A DNA stretch of 64,000 bases from Halorientalis pallida (GCF_004118325.1 NZ_RDFA01000008.1:97017-161016); one strand, 5' to 3'. Counted from the first letter of the stretch, positions 8,498-16,360 are shown. Program-made: numbers and translations. Notes: generated by a model from the letters alone, not told the origin.

Positions 8498-10294
8498 TCA
8501 GAACGGCGGGAACCGCCCGTACCCGCACTCGCCCTCCCGCTGGAGGATCACGGTGTACTGGTTCTCCGCGAGTTCCTGCTCGTCGGCGAACTGGTCGGTC
8601 TGTGGGACCAGCCCGACGTGGAACAGGTCCGTCAGCGACCCCGGCGTCGGCCGGTCGGGAACGAAGTTCGGCGGGCGTGGCCCGAACTCCGCGACGATGC
8701 GGTAGCTGTACTCACCGGAGAGGAGTTCACGGAAGTACTCACGCTGGTCCTCGCCGTTGCGGTAGTACGTGCCATTTTTCAGGTACAGCAGGTCGCGATA
8801 GCCCAGCTGGACGTACTCGGGGCAGTCGACGATCGCCGCCTGTTCGCGGTCGGTCTCCTGTCCGAACAGATGGTTGATCCGCATGTCGTGTGGGATGGCG
8901 GCATCCTGGAAGTCACGCCGGTAGACCTCCATCGTGGCGTTCTCGTCGGCGTCGTCCTGTAGCCACGCGGTCGCCTGGTCGCGCGGCATCGAGGCGTACC
9001 CACCGACGCCGATTCCGGCATAGATGCCCGTCGTCATCAGCAGGAGGGCGATCACGGGCGTCCCGACGTTCGGGTTCCGCTCGCGCACCCTGATCAGGGC
9101 GAGCGCTAGCAGGAGTGCGATCAGCGGGAACGTCGGCAGTAGGTGGTGGACCCGGAAGTCGTGCCAGCGCGAGAACAACAGCAGATAGATTCCCAGCGGC
9201 AGGACCGTCAGGACGTAGGCGGCCGTGTCCGTCGCGCGGTCCCGGAGGGTAGCGAGGCTGGCGACGACGCCGAGCAGGGCCGCGACGAAAAGCGGCAGGC
9301 CGAGAGCGCTGAAGTACCCCCGCAGGAACCACCACCAGACCGGCGCGGTCGGCCCTGTGACGCGATTCCCTCTCGCGACCGACTGCCCGAACAGCCGTTC
9401 GAGGACGAGGTCCACGCCGCCGACGAGGAAGGTAGGGTAGCCAGCGAGGATGGCGACCAGCCCCAGCAACGCGCCGCCGACGACCAGCCACGGCTGGAAC
9501 AGCGCCGACCACGTGGACTCCTCGGTCCCCCAGGCTCGCAGGACGAACCCGATTCCGATCAGGAGGACGATGGGCGCGGCGGTCAACTTGAACGCGATGG
9601 CGGCTCCACCGGCTGCGCTGGCCGCGAAGAAAGCGGTCCCGTCGCCGGCCCGGACGTAGCGGACGAGCAGGTACAGCGCCAGCAGGAAGAAAAACAGCGC
9701 CGGCATGTCCTCGCCGCCCTCGTGGGCGATGGTGAGGAAGCCGAAGGTGAGCGTCAGCACGAGCGCGGCCAGTCGCCCCGTCGCGCGGTCCCGGAGTTCG
9801 GTGCCGAGCCGGTAGGTAAGGTAGACCGCACCGACGGCGAACGCGACGTTGAACAGTCGGACGAACACGAGACTCCACGTCCAGATCCACTCGGGCGTGG
9901 CGTGCCAGGCCGGGTAGAAGCCGAATTCGGGGTCTGGATAGCCCAGTTCGGTGAACGCCGACAGATCGCCCGTGAAGATGGACACGAGCAGGACGGGCAA
10001 CAGTGCCAGCCCGAACAGGTACAGCGTCGGGCCGAACGGGACCCGGCTCCACTCGACGCTCCGCTGGAGCGTCTCGACGCTGGGATCGGCGAGCATCCGT
10101 CCCATGGGGACCATCGCGTCGAGCAGGCGGCTCTTCTCGTCTCTGGTGGCGAAGTTGGGGATGCGGTGCCAGAACCAGAAGCTGCACAACACGCCGGCGA
10201 GCAAGACGATGAAGGGCAGGTACGGATCGGACCGGAGGTCGTCCACGACCTGCGCGCGGACACGGCGAAGGAGGGCACGAATACGGGACGCCAT
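8498..10294 (-). CDS. GT39/ArnT-type membrane glycosyltransferase (paralogue of the gene at 36134)
   Basis: A 598-residue polytopic membrane protein resembling dolichyl-phosphate-mannose mannosyltransferases (PMT/ArnT superfamily). After a short cytoplasmic N-terminus comes a first helix (about 27-44), then an extracellular loop with the acidic TRDEKSRLLD motif where GT39/ArnT enzymes keep catalytic acidic residues, then about ten further hydrophobic segments. The C-terminal hydrophilic domain contains EFGPRPPN, RPTPGSL and DEQEL. It is convergent with the flippase-like gene and near the deacetylase, so a role in surface glycan assembly is likely. The 36134 gene is a clear paralogue with the same C-terminal signature. 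Donor and acceptor are unknown. Confidence 0.8.
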   Translation of the reverse strand: MASRIRALLRRVRAQVVDDLRSDPYLPFIVLLAGVLCSFWFWHRIPNFATRDEKSRLLDAMVPMGRMLADPSVETLQRSVEWSRVPFGPTLYLFGLALLPVLLVSIFTGDLSAFTELGYPDPEFGFYPAWHATPEWIWTWSLVFVRLFNVAFAVGAVYLTYRLGTELRDRATGRLAALVLTLTFGFLTIAHEGGEDMPALFFFLLALYLLVRYVRAGDGTAFFAASAAGGAAIAFKLTAAPIVLLIGIGFVLRAWGTEESTWSALFQPWLVVGGALLGLVAILAGYPTFLVGGVDLVLERLFGQSVARGNRVTGPTAPVWWWFLRGYFSALGLPLFVAALLGVVASLATLRDRATDTAAYVLTVLPLGIYLLLFSRWHDFRVHHLLPTFPLIALLLALALIRVRERNPNVGTPVIALLLMTTGIYAGIGVGGYASMPRDQATAWLQDDADENATMEVYRRDFQDAAIPHDMRINHLFGQETDREQAAIVDCPEYVQLGYRDLLYLKNGTYYRNGEDQREYFRELLSGEYSYRIVAEFGPRPPNFVPDRPTPGSLTDLFHVGLVPQTDQFADEQELAENQYTVILQREGECGYGRFPPF

Positions 10295-10334
10295 ACCGGA
10301 TCCAATCCGTGACTGCGGTAAAAACGGAACGGAG

Positions 10335-11399
10335 TCAGTCGCTCGTCGGCGCGGCCAGTCCCACGTCGATCTCGCCGGCGTCGAGTTCTTCCTCGACCTC
10401 GCGTGCGGCCTGGACCATGTTCTCCATCTTGCCGTAGGCCACCTCGCGGGGCAGGAGCTTCAGGCCGCAGTCGGGGGACACGGTGAGTCGCTCCGGCGGG
10501 ACGACCTCGAAGCCCTTCACGATGTTCTCTTTGATCTCCTCGACGGGTTCGACCTCCGCGACGTGGGCGTCGACGACGCCCAGCGCGAGGTCCTTCGTGA
10601 ACTCGTGCTCGGTGAACACGTCGAGTTGCTCGTAGTTGCCGTTACAGAGTTCGAGGTCGTACTCGTCGACCGGGTAGTCGAGCATCTCGGGGTAGATGCG
10701 CGAGTAGTCGCCGTAACAGACGTGGAGGCCGACGCGCACGTCCTCGGGGACCTCGTCGACGATCCGGTCGAGACAGGCACCGACGATGGCGTGGTCGTCG
10801 GGGGTCGTCGCGAGCGCGGGCTCGTCGATCTGGATGTACGTCGCGCCGGCGTCGACCAGCCGTTCGATCTCCTCGTTGACGAGGTCGGCCAGGTCGTAGG
10901 CCAGCTGTTCCTCGTCGTCGTAGACCTCGTTGAACGACCAGTTCGCGAGGGTGTAGGGTCCCGTGATGGGGACCTTGACCGGGCGCTCCGAGACCGAGTC
11001 GGTGAACTCGAACTCGTCGACGAGCCACTCCTCGCCGTACTCGACCTCCTCGACGACGGAGGGCTTGTCGAAGTAGTTGTGGCCCCAGACCTTGACTCGA
11101 CCGTTGAACTCGTAACCCTCGATCAGGTGGGCGAAGTACTCCACCATCTCGTTGCGCCGCATCTCGCCGTCACAGATCACGTCCATCCCGGTGCGCTCGT
11201 GTTCCTCGGTGATGAGACGGGCGGCGTCGTCGGTGGCCTCCTGCCAGTCGTCCTCGTCGAAACTGGCGTCCTCGTCTTCGAGGAGTTCGCGGGCGCGGTC
11301 GAGCCACTTGGGCTTCTTGTAACTGCCGACGACGGTCGTCAGCAGGAAGTGATCGTTCGGGTGGTTCTCCGGACGGAACTGTTCTCGGGTGTCGCTCAT
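10335..11399 (-). CDS. metE: Methionine synthase, cobalamin-independent type (MetE C-terminal domain), zinc-binding subunit
   Basis: Methylates homocysteine to methionine. The 354-residue protein corresponds to the catalytic C-terminal half of MetE and keeps the zinc ligands: His226 and Cys228 in LHVCYGD, and Cys311 in SPDCGLKLLP, with IDEPAL at 191-196 and GVVDAH near 274-279. It lacks the folate-binding N-terminal half of the long bacterial enzyme, as expected for archaeal core-type enzymes whose methyl donor may not be methyl-tetrahydrofolate polyglutamate. It is the last gene of a three-ORF chain; its ATG overlaps the stop of a 29-codon ORF by 4 nt, and that ORF likewise overlaps the second MetE-like gene, implying coupled translation. 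Confidence 0.9.
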   Translation of the reverse strand: MSDTREQFRPENHPNDHFLLTTVVGSYKKPKWLDRARELLEDEDASFDEDDWQEATDDAARLITEEHERTGMDVICDGEMRRNEMVEYFAHLIEGYEFNGRVKVWGHNYFDKPSVVEEVEYGEEWLVDEFEFTDSVSERPVKVPITGPYTLANWSFNEVYDDEEQLAYDLADLVNEEIERLVDAGATYIQIDEPALATTPDDHAIVGACLDRIVDEVPEDVRVGLHVCYGDYSRIYPEMLDYPVDEYDLELCNGNYEQLDVFTEHEFTKDLALGVVDAHVAEVEPVEEIKENIVKGFEVVPPERLTVSPDCGLKLLPREVAYGKMENMVQAAREVEEELDAGEIDVGLAAPTSD

Positions 11400-11485
11400 G
11401 CGAGCGTCACCTCCGTGATGCGAGTACGGCGTCGATAGTCACAGCCCGTGCAACGTAGTGAACCGGAATGTCTGTCGGAACTCAT
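11396..11485 (-). CDS. 29-residue CxxC microprotein between the two metE genes
   Basis: Starts ATG at 11485 inside the stop of the upstream MetE-like gene (ATGA overlap) and ends TGA at 11398-11396 inside the start of the downstream metE (ATGA overlap). It is therefore a continuous link in a chain of coupled cistrons and fills the whole gap between them. The product begins MSSDRHSGSLRCTGCDY and continues with an Arg-rich segment and TEVTLA. One CxxC pair (Cys12, Cys15) is not enough for a complete zinc site but could complete one in a complex, as a dimer, or with a partner subunit. No function is known to me. The alternative is that it is a non-functional spacer that merely maintains ribosome transit. 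Confidence 0.6.
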   Translation of the reverse strand: MSSDRHSGSLRCTGCDYRRRTRITEVTLA

Positions 11486-12477
11486 GCGGAGATCACCGCT
11501 TTGTTGACGGCGGCCAGCGCGTCCAGTTTCGCCTCGTACTTGTTGGCCGGAAGGTAGAACGTCTCGGTGTTGATCGTCGCGTAGACGGTCTCGAAGTCCG
11601 TTCCGGGAGTGTTGTCGTCGACCCACTCGATGCGCTCGGCGATGGTGTCGGGCCCTTCGACCAGCGTGTTCTGTCCGTCGACGACGCCCAGCGCCACGTC
11701 GTCCTTGGTGCCGTACTCGCTGATGTTGTAGACGTTGTCCTCGTGGTTGGCCACGAAGTCGAAGCCGATGGCGTCCACGTCGGCGTCCATCAGGTGCGCG
11801 TAGACTTTCTCGCCCAGCGCACCCCAGTAAGTGTGGGCGACGACGTCGGCGTCGGCGGCCGCCGCGACGGCGTCGATGGCTTCGCTGGCGCGCTCGTCTT
11901 CGCCGTCTCCGGGCGGGTTCTCGACGAGGGAGGGTTCGAGCAGGAACAGCGTCTCCACGTCGGGGAACTCGGAAATCTCGTCGGCGAGGAAGCCCGCCAC
12001 GGCGTCGAGGAAGGCTCCGTCGTCACCGTAGTGTTCGTCGGTCGCGAGATCGGCCAGGGAGTAGGGACCGGGGAGAACCGCCTGCAGACCCGAATCGACC
12101 CGTTCGCTCGCGGCGTCGAGTTCGGCGGCCACGTCGCCGGTCGCGGCGAGGTCGTCGGTCACGACCGGCTCCCTGTAGAAGTTGTTGTTGTCGTAGTACC
12201 GGACGATCCCGCGGGTCTCGACGGCGTCGGCGACCGCGAGCGGGTGGGCGATCATGTCGTCCCAGCGGCCCTGCCCCTCGACGACCCGGTCGAGGCCGGC
12301 CGACTGCTGGTGGTCGACGTACTCACTGCGAACACGCTCGTAAGCGTCCTCGATAGCACCTCCCTCGCTCCCGTCGATCAGATCGGCCTTCTGGTGGCCT
12401 TTCAGATCCGATAACTCGTCTTTCGCCCAGTCGGGCAACGGGAACAATCCCGGTGTCGTCGTAACTACCTCTGACAT
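11482..12477 (-). CDS. Second MetE-like protein of the methionine synthase operon, zinc ligands absent
   Basis: A 331-residue MetE-fold protein, first gene of the operon ending in metE. It keeps family landmarks (GPYSLADLAT near 137-146, VALGVVDGQNT near 261-271), but where the partner has His-x-Cys it has AHTYWGA (His215, Tyr217), and where the partner has the second zinc Cys it has TINTETFYLP (Thr304). It therefore should not bind the homocysteine-activating zinc. It may bind the methyl donor or act as a structural subunit; this is inference. The leaderless start at 12477 follows a TATA box (aaatattaaa on the minus strand, 12503-12512). Annotated homologues are often called 5-methyltetrahydropteroyltriglutamate-homocysteine methyltransferase. 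Confidence 0.85.
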   Translation of the reverse strand: MSEVVTTTPGLFPLPDWAKDELSDLKGHQKADLIDGSEGGAIEDAYERVRSEYVDHQQSAGLDRVVEGQGRWDDMIAHPLAVADAVETRGIVRYYDNNNFYREPVVTDDLAATGDVAAELDAASERVDSGLQAVLPGPYSLADLATDEHYGDDGAFLDAVAGFLADEISEFPDVETLFLLEPSLVENPPGDGEDERASEAIDAVAAAADADVVAHTYWGALGEKVYAHLMDADVDAIGFDFVANHEDNVYNISEYGTKDDVALGVVDGQNTLVEGPDTIAERIEWVDDNTPGTDFETVYATINTETFYLPANKYEAKLDALAAVNKAVISA

Positions 12478-12502
12478 TGGACCATCGTACGAAATGATGC
12501 CC

Positions 12503-12547
12503 TTTAATATTTGCTAATCGGTTTGATGTCTAGTAGTTATATAGACA
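12503..12547 (-). promoter_or_regulatory. Promoter and putative operator of the methionine synthase operon
   Basis: A strong AT-rich TATA box (12503-12512) sits 26-35 nt before the start of the first MetE-like gene. Immediately upstream of the TATA/BRE region is a perfect 6-bp inverted repeat, TGTCTA (12527-12532) and TAGACA (12542-12547), with a 9-nt spacer. The position fits a site for an activator or co-regulator; this is inference. Confidence 0.5.
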
Positions 12548-12586
12548 CGGTCGAACGGAGGTCGGATCGGCGGCGAGGTCACACCG

Positions 12587-12619
12587 GCGGTCCGTCGTGC
12601 CTGGTTGCAGACGGACCGC
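12587..12619. other. 10-bp perfect hairpin upstream of the methionine synthase operon
   Basis: GCGGTCCGTC (12587-12596) and GACGGACCGC (12610-12619) are exact reverse complements around a 13-nt loop, and both arms are flanked by a CACACCG direct repeat (about 12580-12586 and 12621-12627). It lies in the 277-nt gap between divergent genes, more than 100 nt from the operon start. It could be a small structured RNA or a protein-binding palindrome. Confidence 0.4.
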
Positions 12620-12754
12620 TCACACCGACAATCGAACTGTCTGATCGGCGCAGACTATTTTACGTGTAGAAGTTTGTGAAATAAGTTTTGTTGCAGGAAA
12701 TCCGAGTGGTTAATCGCCTTACTTATCCTGCAGGTCCGAATAGTGACGGGTGGC

Positions 12755-12952
12755 ATGAAACGAACTGCCATGAAAGCGATCCTCGCCGTCCTGGCGGGGG
12801 TGTTCGGGGTTGGAACCGCAGCAGCAGAGACAGGGGGTAGCGGCGGCTTCTCGTCGGCGATCCGTGAATTCCTCATCGGGATCGTCCAGAAACTGCCGCC
12901 GGAGCTCCAGCAGCAGATCTCCGAGCTCCTCCTGAACAGCGGCCTCCTGTAA
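12755..12952 (+). CDS. Small predicted secreted peptide (65 aa)
   Basis: From the ATG at 12755 the product begins MKRTAMKAILAVLAGVF and has a classic Sec-type signal: positive N-region, hydrophobic core of about 13 residues, and an AxA site (GTAAAE, cleavage predicted after Ala24). The mature part of about 40 residues is Gly/Ser-rich at first, then a hydrophobic, amphipathic-looking segment (REFLIGIVQKLPPELQQQ and on), without cysteines. A TATA-like ccttacttat at about 12717-12726 is about 30 nt upstream, favouring this ATG over an in-frame GTG at 12743. No immunity, transporter or processing gene is next to it. Function unknown; a halocin-like or cell-surface peptide is possible. Confidence 0.6.
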   Translation: MKRTAMKAILAVLAGVFGVGTAAAETGGSGGFSSAIREFLIGIVQKLPPELQQQISELLLNSGLL

Positions 12953-13040
12953 GCGGTCTTCGGGGGGTAGCGAGAGACCGATTCGGGCTCGACCAGCCCG
13001 GCTCTTTTCGACGTGGTTCGTGGCGAGCGACAGGACCGGA

Positions 13041-13634
13041 TCAGGCCGGCTCGTCCGCCACGTCGGCCGGCGCGATCGATAGCACGACCAGCCGCTCGAA
13101 CGGGTGTTTCTCCGCCGCGACTTCCTCGGCGACCAGCCCCTGCTCTCCAGCGTACTCGACGACCGCCTCCAGACCCGTGAGCGTCGAGAGCAAGAGCAAC
13201 ACGCGACCGCCGGGCGCGAGCACGCGTTCCACGTCGTCGAGGAAGGGTTCGATCACCGCACGGCCGTCTTCGCCGCCCGAGAGCGCGTACTCCATCCAGT
13301 CGTCGCGTTCGTCCTCGGGCGGCGTCGGCAGGTAGGGCGGGTTGAAAACCACCAAGTCGAACACCGCGTCCCGGAAAGGATCGGTCAGGTTGGCCTGCAC
13401 GACCGGGACGCCGTTCGCGCGGGCCTCGCGGCAGGCGAGTGGGTTGACGTCCACGCCCACCACGTCGACCCCGGCGTCGGCGGTCACGCTCGCGGCGTAG
13501 CCGCTCCCGGTGCCAACGTCCAGAACCAGTTCCCCCTCCCGGACCCGCTCGGCGGCAGTGTCCGCCAGCAACCGCGAGTCCTCCGCTGGCTGGTACACCT
13601 GCTCCAGGTCCCGGCGCTCGGCGAGGTCGGTCAC
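13041..13634 (-). CDS. HemK2/MTQ2-type protein glutamine methyltransferase
   Basis: A SAM-dependent class I methyltransferase of 197 residues. Motif I is LDVGTGSGYAA (38-48), followed by the acidic VGVDVNPLA, and the substrate-binding NPPY signature at 98-101 identifies an N6-glutamine/adenine type enzyme. Archaeal members at this locus are the HemK2/MTQ2 family that methylates the GGQ glutamine of release factor aRF1. It is the last gene of the rpl21e-rpoF-DUF655-ksgA-mscS operon. Its GTG start overlaps the mscS stop by 4 nt (GTGA), a coupled start. Confidence 0.9.
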   Translation of the reverse strand: MTDLAERRDLEQVYQPAEDSRLLADTAAERVREGELVLDVGTGSGYAASVTADAGVDVVGVDVNPLACREARANGVPVVQANLTDPFRDAVFDLVVFNPPYLPTPPEDERDDWMEYALSGGEDGRAVIEPFLDDVERVLAPGGRVLLLLSTLTGLEAVVEYAGEQGLVAEEVAAEKHPFERLVVLSIAPADVADEPA

Positions 13635-14863
13635 GACTCGTCGACCTCCGGCGACTCGCCGTCCGTCTCGGCTTCGGGCGGTTCGTCCCCGTCCGGCGAG
13701 GCCCGACCGCTCCCGCTGGCCGTCTCGCCATCGTCGACGTCACCGTCTGCGGACAGCGCCGCCCGCTCGCCGCCGGCGAGTTTGAGTCCCGACGCTTCCT
13801 CGCGGCCCATGAGTTCCCGCTGGGGGAAAGGGATCTTGATCCCCTCCCGGTCGAACGCAGTCTTGACGGCCTCGACGACGCTCGAGCGAATCTGCCACTC
13901 GCGTCGCGCGCTCGGGTCGTCGATCCAGAAGCGACACTCCAGCACGACGGCCGAGTCGCCGAACTCCCGGAGGACGACGAGCGGGTCGGGCTTTTCGAGC
14001 ACCTCGTCGAGCTCCGTCATCGCGTCCTGCGCCACCGACGCGGCGTGTTTGGGGTCGGCCTCGTAGTCGACGCCGACCTCCACGTCGACCCGGAGTCGGC
14101 CCGCGCGGGACCGATTGACGACCGCGTTGCTCGTGACGATGTCGTTCGGGATCAGGACGTACTCGTCTTCGGGCGTCTTGATCTCGGTGTTGAAGATGGT
14201 CACGTCGGTGACGATACCCTCCCGCTCGGAGACCACCACCCAGTCACCCACGTCGAACGGCCGCGAGAAAAGCAGGACGAACCCTGCGAGCACCGCGGCC
14301 AGCGTCTGACGGGCGGCAAGACCGACCACGACGCCCAGAAACCCCGCCCCGAGCAGGAGGTTGCTCAGGTCGACGCCCCAGATGGAGAACGCGCCGAGGA
14401 TCGCAAAGAGGTAGACGCTCACCTGTGCCAGGTGGTAGCCGACCTCGCGCTGGTGGATCGAGATGGCCGACCGCTGTTCGGACAGGTCCTTCATGATCCG
14501 CTTGACGAGGACCGTCAGCGCGTACGCGAACACGAACAGCAGGAGCGTGATGAACAGCCTGACGAGCGAGCGCGGGTCCGCCTGGACGAGTGCGAGCACC
14601 CCCGCCGCTTCGTCGGACGCCCGCCAGATTATCGTCACCAGCGCCCCGGCCGCGACGGTCACCACGATGACCAGCGCCGCCTGTGCCCCCTCCACGAGCG
14701 GCTTGTTCAGTGAGAGTCTGTCGTGGAGTACAGGCCCCATCTGTTTGACCGTGATCGAGAGCGCGGCCCACGCTCCGACGATCAGAATCGTCGCGAGGAT
14801 CCGGAGCGTCCGCGTGTCGAGGACGTTCTGGATCGTGTCGACGACCGCCCCCGCGAGCGTCAC
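13631..14863 (-). CDS. MscS-family mechanosensitive ion channel
   Basis: A small-conductance mechanosensitive channel homologue, 410 residues, in the cytoplasmic membrane. Four or five hydrophobic segments occupy the first 210 residues; the pore helix region is LLLGAGFLGVVVGLAARQTLA. The MscS beta domain follows (RPFDVGDWVVV, GIVTDVTIFNTEI, IPNDIVTSNAVVNRS), then the alpha/beta C-terminal domain ending PFPQREL. The last 60 residues are a hydrophilic Asp/Glu/Ser-rich tail. The gene is inserted between ksgA and hemK2, two genes usually adjacent in archaea; both junctions are 4-nt GTGA overlaps (stop of ksgA over this GTG start; stop of this gene over the hemK2 start), so expression is tied to the translation operon. 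Confidence 0.93.
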   Translation of the reverse strand: MTLAGAVVDTIQNVLDTRTLRILATILIVGAWAALSITVKQMGPVLHDRLSLNKPLVEGAQAALVIVVTVAAGALVTIIWRASDEAAGVLALVQADPRSLVRLFITLLLFVFAYALTVLVKRIMKDLSEQRSAISIHQREVGYHLAQVSVYLFAILGAFSIWGVDLSNLLLGAGFLGVVVGLAARQTLAAVLAGFVLLFSRPFDVGDWVVVSEREGIVTDVTIFNTEIKTPEDEYVLIPNDIVTSNAVVNRSRAGRLRVDVEVGVDYEADPKHAASVAQDAMTELDEVLEKPDPLVVLREFGDSAVVLECRFWIDDPSARREWQIRSSVVEAVKTAFDREGIKIPFPQRELMGREEASGLKLAGGERAALSADGDVDDGETASGSGRASPDGDEPPEAETDGESPEVDES

Positions 14864-15729
14864 GGCTCGCCCACCTCCCAGGCCAGCCGTGCCAGTTCCG
14901 CGAACTCCGCCGGCGTGACCTTGCCCGCGCGCCGCCCCATCAACTCCTCGTCGGCGGCGTCGACGACGGCGTCGGGATCACCGAGGCCGGAGATGTGCGC
15001 CGTGTTCCGGACGGCGTTGCGCATCGTCTTCCGGCGCTGGGTGAACACGGCCGTGACGAAATCGAGGAAGAAGTCGTCGTCCGGCACGTCGTAGTCCGGG
15101 TCCCGCGGCCGTGCACGGACGACGGCACTCTCGACGGCGGGCGGCGGCGAGAACGCCTCCTTCGGAACGGTCTCGACGACCGCTACGTCGGCGTAGTGCC
15201 CGGCCGTCACCGAGAGCCGACCGTACTCGTCGGTGGCCGGGTCGGCGGCCATGCGCTCGGCGAACTCCCGCTGGAACATCAACACGAGCGGGCAGTCACG
15301 GGGCAGGAGTCGAAAGGCGATCTCGCTAGAGACGCCGTAGGGCAGGTTCGAGACCGAGAGCGAGAAGTCGGGGAGATCCACGTCGAGGGCGTCGCCCTCG
15401 ATCACGGTGAGCCGGTCGCCCTCGATCTCGGCGACGAACTCCTCGCGGAGGAAGGCGGCGAGGTCGCGGTCGCGCTCGATCACGGTCACCCGGTCGGCGA
15501 CCGCGAGCAGTCGGTCGGTGAGCGCGCCCGTCCCGCCGCCGATTTCGAGGACGTGGCTCGTGTCGGCGTCGATTTCGGTGGCGTAGCCCGGCAGACGGTC
15601 GAGGACGCGGTCGTCGACGAGGAAGTGCTGATCCCGGTCTGGGTCGCCGCGCACGCCGGCGCGGGCCAGCAGGGCGTCGGGGTCGCGGCTACCGGGCGTC
15701 GGCGCGTCGTCGGCGGGGCCACCAGTCAT
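14860..15729 (-). CDS. ksgA: rRNA small subunit adenine dimethyltransferase KsgA/Dim1
   Basis: Dimethylates two adjacent adenines near the 3' end of 16S rRNA. The 289-residue protein starts at the ATG at 15729 (MTGGPADDAPTPGSRD), with a haloarchaeal hydrophilic leader before the conserved core: DQHFLVDDRVLDR, motif I VLEIGGGTGALTDRL, acidic VTVIERDRDL, and the catalytic NLPYGVSSE (motif IV). Later, FQREFAERM and the C-terminal FTQRRKTMRNAVRN are also typical of this family. It follows the DUF655 gene by 34 nt and overlaps the downstream mscS gene. The longer start at 15756 is less likely. Confidence 0.96.
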   Translation of the reverse strand: MTGGPADDAPTPGSRDPDALLARAGVRGDPDRDQHFLVDDRVLDRLPGYATEIDADTSHVLEIGGGTGALTDRLLAVADRVTVIERDRDLAAFLREEFVAEIEGDRLTVIEGDALDVDLPDFSLSVSNLPYGVSSEIAFRLLPRDCPLVLMFQREFAERMAADPATDEYGRLSVTAGHYADVAVVETVPKEAFSPPPAVESAVVRARPRDPDYDVPDDDFFLDFVTAVFTQRRKTMRNAVRNTAHISGLGDPDAVVDAADEELMGRRAGKVTPAEFAELARLAWEVGEP

Positions 15730-15763
15730 TGCCGGAACCTGAACCTCGCCGACCAAAAACGTG

Positions 15764-16360
15764 TCAGTCCTGGTCGTCGGTACCGACGAACGTCCGGTAT
15801 TTCAGGTCCTCCTCACGGAGTTCTTCGAGGACGCGCTCGACCAGCACCGCTCTGGGGTTGTGGAGGCCGCTGACGCGAGCCTGGAGGTCCTCGAAGTTCT
15901 GGAAGGGGCGGCGGTCGCGCTCGTCGAGGATGTTGTTGCGGAGCTTCTTGCCGATCCCCGGCAGCAGGTTCAACTGGTGGAGTCGCAGGGTGATCGGCTG
16001 GGCGTCGTTGTAGAAGTCGACGAACCGGCCCTCGTTGGTCGTGACGATCTCCTCGACGACGTACTCCAGTTCCGAGCGCGCGCCGCTGGGGAGGTCCTCG
16101 TACTCGATGGTCCGGATACGCTCGACCGGGCTGTCCGCACCGCGTTCGACGGGGATTCGGTCGCCGATCTGAACGTCCGCGTCGTCGTCGACCCGGAGTT
16201 CGAACAGCTCGAAGTCGGACTCGGTCAGGACGTACGCGAGCGGCGACTTCTCGTACTGTGGGCGGTCGTCCTCCGTGCGCCCGTGTGGCAGGAAGTCGAG
16301 GACGACACCCGTCTCGCGCTCCGTGTCGGCGGCCGGGTCGCCGCTCTCGGAATCGCTCAT
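15764..16360 (-). CDS. DUF655 family protein (HhH nucleic-acid-binding fold)
   Basis: A 198-residue archaeal protein of the DUF655 family, nearly always encoded between rpoF and ksgA. The N-terminal half is a beta-rich, acidic domain (about 1-110; DFLPHGR, YEKSPLAYVL). The C-terminal half holds a helix-hairpin-helix type segment, LNLLPGIGKKLRNNILDER, and VSGLHNPRAVLVERVLEEL. The GIGKK hairpin is a known nucleic-acid-binding turn, so a role in RNA handling linked to transcription or ribosome assembly is plausible but unproven. Start at 16360 (MSDSESGD) chosen over 16387 because the shorter form matches the acidic start typical of haloarchaeal proteins. Confidence 0.88.
   Translation of the reverse strand: MSDSESGDPAADTERETGVVLDFLPHGRTEDDRPQYEKSPLAYVLTESDFELFELRVDDDADVQIGDRIPVERGADSPVERIRTIEYEDLPSGARSELEYVVEEIVTTNEGRFVDFYNDAQPITLRLHQLNLLPGIGKKLRNNILDERDRRPFQNFEDLQARVSGLHNPRAVLVERVLEELREEDLKYRTFVGTDDQD

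Noticed and set aside
12655..13743. Long minus-strand ORF of 362 codons covering the secreted peptide and hemK2
   Set aside because: It is Arg/Gly/Ser-rich out-of-frame shadow of hemK2 and mscS; its composition is the usual antisense frame artefact of GC-rich DNA.
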